Shown one piece after another: positions 32,382-36,469 of a DNA stretch of 36,469 nucleotides. Below the pieces are notes generated by a model. It searched no databases. It worked only from the letters and a program-made list of their open reading frames with translations, and was not told the origin of the DNA. Source of the DNA: Novosphingobium lentum NBRC 107847 (lineage in GTDB: Bacteria > Pseudomonadota > Alphaproteobacteria > Sphingomonadales > Sphingomonadaceae); assembly GCF_001590965.1 (NCBI RefSeq), contig NZ_BCTW01000028.1, positions 1 through 36,469 of the forward strand. The letters run 5' to 3'. A program made the position numbers and the translations under genes. Position 1 is the stretch's first letter; every line of letters begins with the position of its first letter.

Positions 32382-33317
32382 ATGATGCAAGGTGAAGGCT
32401 GGCGCTGCCTGTGGGATGCCAAAGCTATCCTCGGCGAGAGCACGATCTGGGATGATCGCGATGGCTGCATCTACTGGGTCGATATCGAAGCGCCGAGCGT
32501 AAACTGGTTTCATCTCGACAGCGGGAAAACCGGAACCTGGGCGGCGCCTGCCTGGATCAGCGCGATTGCGCCGCGCGCCAGCGGCGGATTTATCGCGTCA
32601 TGCGCGGACGGGTTTGCCCACGTCGATCCCCGCAAGCAGATTTACGCACCGTTCATCCATCCGATCCCCAATCCCAAGATCGCGCGGCTCAATGATGGCG
32701 TGACCGATGCCAAAGGGCGGTACTGGTCCGGCTCGTGCGATTCCAGCCAGTGGGACGAGAGCACGACGACCGATGACAAGGAAAGCACCCTCGGCAATCT
32801 CGACGTACGCAATACCGGCGAACTCTATCGGCTTGACGCCAACGGCGCTGTCAGCACGCAGGAACGCAACATCGTGACCGCTAACGGACCGGCGTTCAGT
32901 CCCGATGGCCGCACCGCTTATGTAAACGATTCCATGCCGTTGGTCAGCTGGGCGTATGACGTTGATGGCGACGGCGTCTTGTCCAATCGCCGGGACTTCC
33001 TCAACTTCAAACCGGACGACGGCTATCCTGATGGCATGGCCGTCGATGTCGAAGGCTGCATCTGGATGGCCTTTTACGAAAGCTGGGTGCTGCGTCGCTT
33101 TGCGCCGGACGCCTCCTTGCTCGAGGAACGCCGGCTGCCGGTACGGCGCGGCCTTCGCCCGGCCTTTGGCGGAAGCGACTTTTCGCGTCTCTTCCTGATT
33201 ACCGGGTCACAGGGCTTTTCTGCACAAACATTTGCACAACAGCCGCTTGCCGGTGGGCTGTTCGAAATTCTCGCTCCACCCGCGCCAGGCGTGCCTAACA
33301 CGCCTTATGCCGGATAG
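32382..33317 (+). CDS. SMP-30/gluconolactonase-family lactonase
   Basis: 311 residues from ATG 32382 (AGGA 7 bases upstream); a GTG at 32358 overlapping the previous stop would add 8 residues. Six-bladed beta-propeller family: ILGESTIWD supplies the metal-binding glutamate, RLNDGVTD and TANGPAFSPDG the asparagines, and DDGYPDGMAVD the aspartate. Family members hydrolyse lactones with a divalent metal. In a gene set with Baeyer-Villiger monooxygenases, which make lactones, ring opening by this enzyme is the natural next step. In camphor breakdown the OTEMO lactone is usually described as opening without a named gene. Role by inference. Confidence 0.9.
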   Translation: MMQGEGWRCLWDAKAILGESTIWDDRDGCIYWVDIEAPSVNWFHLDSGKTGTWAAPAWISAIAPRASGGFIASCADGFAHVDPRKQIYAPFIHPIPNPKIARLNDGVTDAKGRYWSGSCDSSQWDESTTTDDKESTLGNLDVRNTGELYRLDANGAVSTQERNIVTANGPAFSPDGRTAYVNDSMPLVSWAYDVDGDGVLSNRRDFLNFKPDDGYPDGMAVDVEGCIWMAFYESWVLRRFAPDASLLEERRLPVRRGLRPAFGGSDFSRLFLITGSQGFSAQTFAQQPLAGGLFEILAPPAPGVPNTPYAG

Positions 33318-33372
33318 TAGAGCAGGACAGGCTGGGGACTGTCTTTACGATATTTTCCGGTTATGAGGGCGC

Positions 33373-33975
33373 ATGGCAAACCCAGATAACGGCCGAACGC
33401 GCATTCTTGATTCCGCCGCAACAATCCTCCGACAAAAAGGGCTGGCCGGCGCAAAACTGAGCGAAATCGCGAAGGGGGCCGGCATGCTGGCGCCCAGCAT
33501 CTATCATCATTTCCCGTCCAAAGACCACTTGGTCGAGGAAGTCATGATGGAAGGAATCTATCACAACAGCCGCCATATCGTTGCGCGCGTGGAGGTGCTC
33601 GGGCCGGGCGCACCACCGCTCGTGCGGCTCCGGGCCGCGATCGTGGCCCACATCGAGTTCCTGCTTTCGGGCGATGACTATTCTTCAGCCGTTGCCCGCG
33701 TGTTCGAAGATTTGCCGGGCGAAATGAGAAAGCGGGTCCTGGCTGCTTATTCGAATTTCGATAACTATTGGCGCGATCTGATCGTGGCCGCTCAGGCCGA
33801 TGGCAGTGCCAGCAAGGCGCTGGACGCGACTGTCGTACGCAAGTTCCTCATCGCCATGCTGGAGTCCTGTTCATCTTGGTATCGACCCGGGAAGTTGGGG
33901 CCGACCCAGATCGCGGAACAGGCGGCAGACCTGCTCCTGCACGGGTTTGCGATCAGGAGTTCCACCGCGCTTTAG
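33373..33975 (+). CDS. TetR/AcrR-family transcriptional regulator
   Basis: 200 residues. The N-terminal helix-turn-helix reads LSEIAKGAGMLAPSIYHHF, a standard TetR recognition region, followed by SKDHLVEEV and a ligand-binding domain with a tryptophan-rich C-terminal part (SSWYRPGKLG). It lies 55 bp after the lactonase on the same strand and could be part of the operator-controlled LLM operon, as with autoregulated TetR genes. It is a prime candidate for the repressor of the CTAAY-N4-RTTAG regulon, comparable in role to CamR, which is also a TetR protein. A strong terminator follows. Confidence 0.92.
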   Translation: MANPDNGRTRILDSAATILRQKGLAGAKLSEIAKGAGMLAPSIYHHFPSKDHLVEEVMMEGIYHNSRHIVARVEVLGPGAPPLVRLRAAIVAHIEFLLSGDDYSSAVARVFEDLPGEMRKRVLAAYSNFDNYWRDLIVAAQADGSASKALDATVVRKFLIAMLESCSSWYRPGKLGPTQIAEQAADLLLHGFAIRSSTAL

Positions 33976-34063
33976 CGCGAACCGATCCGATCACGTGGGA
34001 GGCGCTCCCGCATTTTATCGATTTGCCGCGATGGCAGATCAACCTGCTGGATTTCGCTTGAGC

Positions 34064-34110
34064 ACAACGAAGAAGAGCGGGAATACCTGTTTCCCGCTCT
34101 TCTTCGTTGT
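34064..34110. terminator. Bidirectional terminator, 20-bp perfect stem
   Basis: ACAACGAAGAAGAGCGGGAA and its exact reverse complement (34091-34110) flank a 7-base loop. It lies between the convergent TetR and diketocamphane-type LLM genes. The stem base is A/T-rich on both sides (CTTCTTCGTTGT on the exit side), suitable for terminating both transcripts. Confidence 0.85.
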
Positions 34111-34132
34111 CAGTCGGTTCAGGCGACTGAGA

Positions 34133-35275
34133 TCAGGCGACGGCCACGGTTTCCGTCACGGCTGGCTTCACGCCGGGCAGCTTGACGCGGGGCGCAACTT
34201 CCTTGGCGATGAGTTCCAGCGAATTCCACCACGGCGTTGGGTCGTCGTAATAGTCGTGCGATTCCACCTGCAGGGTTCCCCACCCGCCACAGGATTCGAA
34301 CAGCGTATTGAGCTTGTCGACCACGGTGTCGGGCGATCCGACCACGAACACGTTGTCGACCAGATATTCCAGATCGATGTCCGAGGGATCGATGCCGCCG
34401 TCCTTGGCAAAGCCGTTCATCATGCCGAACCGCTGCCAGATCGGAATGAGATAGCGATCGAAGCAATACCCGATGGGACCTTCCATCACCAGTTTCTTGG
34501 CTTCCGCATCCGTGTCGGCGCAGAACACGGTCTGCGACACGGCATGGCGCTGCCGGTCGGGCGTGAACCCGGCCTTGATGTTGGCTTCCGAGTAGATTTC
34601 CCAGTGGCGCTTGAGCGCATCCTTGCCCGAGTAGATCGACACCGGTTTGAAGTTGCGCTCGCCGGCCAGTTTCATGGACGGTGAGTTTTCGCTGAAGCCG
34701 GTCACGGCGATCTCGGGGAACGCGCCCTGGAACGGGGCGAAGTTGGCGAGCATGTGCTGCTCGTCTTCTTCGGTCTCGGCTGGTGCCTCCTCGGGGAAGC
34801 CCGCCTTCCAGTATTTGCCTTCGTAGAAGAACGGCTCGCGCTTCCAGATCTGTTCCATGATGTTTAGCGATTCACGCACCATGTCGTTGAGCATCTGCGG
34901 CTCTGCATCCTTGATGCCGTGCATGTACGATGCTTGCGGATACGCACCGGCACCGATGCCCAGGAAGTAGCGGCCTTCCAGAATCTGCGAAAGCCAGCCA
35001 ACCATGATCGCGACCTTCGTCGGATGCTGGTGCGGCAGGATGTGCGCCATCGGGGCGAACCGGATCTGGCTGGTCTGCAGCGCTGCGGCGGCCATGATCA
35101 GCTCGGGGTTGGGGATGTTTTCCCAGATCTGCGAGGCATGTTCGGAGATCATCATCGATGTGAAGCCCGCCTTGTCGCAGGCCACGGAGTTCTGCACGCC
35201 CCATTCGAACGTTTGCTTCGCCGTACGTCCGGGACGCATGTACGGGTGAAAGATGAGGCCGGTTTCCATCGCCAT
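34133..35275 (-). CDS. Diketocamphane monooxygenase-like LLM enzyme (type II BVMO)
   Basis: 380 residues, GGAGAG 7 bases before the ATG. The N-terminal half follows remembered 2,5-diketocamphane 1,2-monooxygenase closely: FHPYMRPGRTAKQTFEW, ISEHASQIWENIPNPE, IRFAPMAHILPHQHP and GWLSQILEGRYFLGIGAG. Later AVTGFSENSPSMKLAGERNF and CADTDAEAKK also correspond. The P. putida enzyme uses reduced FMN to insert oxygen into the diketone, giving an unstable lactone. Here the reduced flavin would come from the reductase at 26674. The gene has its own operator-bearing promoter and is divergent from a TetR gene. Related limonene monooxygenase-type functions cannot be excluded. Confidence 0.9.
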   Translation of the reverse strand: MAMETGLIFHPYMRPGRTAKQTFEWGVQNSVACDKAGFTSMMISEHASQIWENIPNPELIMAAAALQTSQIRFAPMAHILPHQHPTKVAIMVGWLSQILEGRYFLGIGAGAYPQASYMHGIKDAEPQMLNDMVRESLNIMEQIWKREPFFYEGKYWKAGFPEEAPAETEEDEQHMLANFAPFQGAFPEIAVTGFSENSPSMKLAGERNFKPVSIYSGKDALKRHWEIYSEANIKAGFTPDRQRHAVSQTVFCADTDAEAKKLVMEGPIGYCFDRYLIPIWQRFGMMNGFAKDGGIDPSDIDLEYLVDNVFVVGSPDTVVDKLNTLFESCGGWGTLQVESHDYYDDPTPWWNSLELIAKEVAPRVKLPGVKPAVTETVAVA

Positions 35276-35353
35276 GAGCGTCTCTCCTTGAGCGTTTATT
35301 GCATCGGACCGCGCCTGATCGCATTGTTGCGTCTGGCTCCGGCATTTTGCTGC

Positions 35354-35398
35354 CTAATGACGATTAGGGTGATAAGGCCGACTCCCATTTTAAGTCAA
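35354..35398 (-). promoter_or_regulatory. Promoter and operator for diketocamphane-type LLM gene
   Basis: On the minus strand TTGACT (35398-35393) and TTATCA (35375-35370) are 17 bases apart. The perfect palindrome CTAATGACGATTAG (35354-35367) lies two bases downstream of the -10, over the transcription start. From 35399 to about 35590, between this and the divergent TetR gene, no further motif is evident. Confidence 0.7.
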
Positions 35399-35604
35399 GT
35401 GTAAACTGACGCTGTTACGCAAAAGCGGGCATGGCGGCGAACGAGAGACCGGATTGACGATCAGGTTGGCCGCGAAGCGGCAAAAACCTTGAGATTCTGG
35501 CCGCTTTCTGCAACATCGGGGAACATAGCGCCAGATGTGCAGTTGGCCGATCACCTTTTCGAGCCTGCGCGACAGCGGAAACTTTACATTTGTTTTAGGA
35601 TAAC

Positions 35605-36294
35605 GTGTTGGCAAATCTGACAGTCGAAGCGGAGGAAGCGCATCCGGCTGAAAATGTCGGCGGAAAAACGCGCCTCATCCTCGCGGGCGAACAGTTGTTT
35701 GCCAAAAACGGAATCAACGGCGCTTCGATGCGCGAGATCGCCGCCAAGGCCGCGCAAGGCAACCACGCTGCGGTGCAGTACCACTTCGGTTCGCGTGAGG
35801 GCCTGGTCCGTGCAATCTTCGATTATCGGATGGAGCAGATGGAACTCGCGCGCGGTGCGATGTTGCATCGGGCACGGTTGGAAGGGCGGCTGAGGGATGC
35901 GCGAACGATACTGGACATCATCCTCGTTCCGCAGCTCGATCTGCAGGATGCGGACGGCAATCACTCCTATGCCAGTTTTCTCAGCCAATACCTGTTGCAA
36001 AGTCGATCTCCGAAGTTCGGCGACTTCAGCGGATCCGAGCCGCCCAATCTGACCGAAGCGATGCGGCTGCTGCGTGAGCGGGTGGATTATCTGCCGTCCT
36101 ACGTGGCACAGCGGCGCCTCATCAGCGTCAGCCTCATGTTTCTCAACATCCTCGTACGCCACCACGGAACCGACGTAATGGCGTTTGGCGAAACGTTCAC
36201 GGACGCCCTGGAAGATACTATGGAACAGATCGTCGACGTGATGTGCATGCCGCTTCGACTGCCCCCGTCATCGTCGACCGTTACCACGGGGTGA
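35605..36294 (+). CDS. TetR/AcrR-family transcriptional regulator
   Basis: 229 residues with a GTG start; an adjacent TTG, better spaced from AGGA, is equally possible. The helix-turn-helix region reads SMREIAAKAAQGNHAAVQYHF, with the RE-IA-KA and YHFGSREGL wording of the CerR/UbiD-type TetR subgroup. A long helical C-terminal domain follows (ISVSLMFLNILVRHHG). It is divergent from the diketocamphane-type LLM gene, with one CTAAY-N4-RTTAG operator in the spacer. It is the other candidate for the regulon's repressor, or a local regulator. Confidence 0.9.
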   Translation: MLANLTVEAEEAHPAENVGGKTRLILAGEQLFAKNGINGASMREIAAKAAQGNHAAVQYHFGSREGLVRAIFDYRMEQMELARGAMLHRARLEGRLRDARTILDIILVPQLDLQDADGNHSYASFLSQYLLQSRSPKFGDFSGSEPPNLTEAMRLLRERVDYLPSYVAQRRLISVSLMFLNILVRHHGTDVMAFGETFTDALEDTMEQIVDVMCMPLRLPPSSSTVTTG

Positions 36295-36469
36295 TGTGGG
36301 CCGAGTGCACATTGCTTGAGGTTTTTTCCCTTTTGGGTGCGTTCACGATTAGGGAGTCGATCTCTCGGAGGCGCTGAACGTCGAATTTGCTGGCGCAAAC
36401 TACCATCAGCCCCCGTTATGCGGCACTAAATAATCCTTCGCTTGCGCTGACGTTGGATCATTGCCCATA
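36295..36469. other. Window end, no gene supported
   Basis: I see no gene that I can support. A half-operator-like CACGATTAGGG lies at 36344-36354, and a short minus-strand frame of about 41 codons starts near 36410, but it has no ribosome site or recognisable content. Confidence 0.3.

Noticed and set aside
36344..36354. CACGATTAGGG as another operator at the window end
   Set aside because: Only the right half matches; the left half is missing.
1..36469. CRISPR arrays, tRNA or rRNA genes, complete insertion sequences
   Set aside because: I looked for regularly spaced repeats, tRNA-like cloverleaf signatures and transposase motifs and saw none; only broken plasmid-type fragments are present.

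Overview
The window is high-GC alphaproteobacterial DNA, most like a sphingomonad (Novosphingobium, Sphingobium or Sphingomonas). The signs are two large TonB-dependent receptors paired with catabolic operons, several P450, SDR and flavoenzyme genes, and promoters that often read TTGAC/TTGCA. Identifications rest on remembered family sequences and visible motifs; no search was run.

Region 1 (23-7962) looks like an aromatic-compound catabolic island. It holds a CYP199A-like P450, a TetR regulator, a TonB-dependent receptor, and a divergent operon of an MhpA-like FAD hydroxylase, an FAH-family hydrolase and a type I extradiol dioxygenase. The implied logic is uptake, (O-de)alkylation or hydroxylation, ring hydroxylation, meta cleavage and hydrolysis.

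Region 2 (7978-14500) is an unusual, tightly overlapping operon. It runs from a BufC/HvfC-type DUF2063 protein through a diiron ferritin-like protein, a complete KAS III enzyme, an ABC exporter (ATPase and permease), a periplasmic thioredoxin-like protein and a CcdA-type thiol transporter to a DUF1223 protein whose C-terminal half is lost. No DUF692 (BufB) partner is present. A small divergent gene encodes a probable secreted peptide. A SigF-like ECF promoter may drive the operon.

Region 3 (about 14320-16600) is a recombination scar. It contains a plasmid-type ribbon-helix-helix fragment, an intact TacA/TacT-like toxin-antitoxin pair with a palindromic operator, and remnants of an acyl-CoA ligase, an NAD(P)-binding oxidoreductase, an SDR and a ParB-like protein.

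Region 4 (16790-36294) looks like a camphor-type terpenoid degradation regulon. It has a TonB-dependent receptor, an OTEMO-like Baeyer-Villiger monooxygenase (camG), a Zn alcohol dehydrogenase directly followed by a CYP101 (P450cam-type) gene (camD-camC order), a flavin reductase, a diketocamphane-monooxygenase-like LLM protein and an AMP-forming ligase. Around these sit genes with no assigned place in the textbook pathway: two SDRs, two crotonases, a VOC protein, a second LLM enzyme, an SMP-30 lactonase and a flavin-biosynthesis gene (ribB with a degenerate RibA domain). Six promoters in this region each carry one copy of the 14-bp palindrome CTAAY-N4-RTTAG (one copy has a mismatch). This suggests one repressor, perhaps one of the two TetR proteins here, controls the whole set. 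No ferredoxin or ferredoxin reductase for the P450s is visible.
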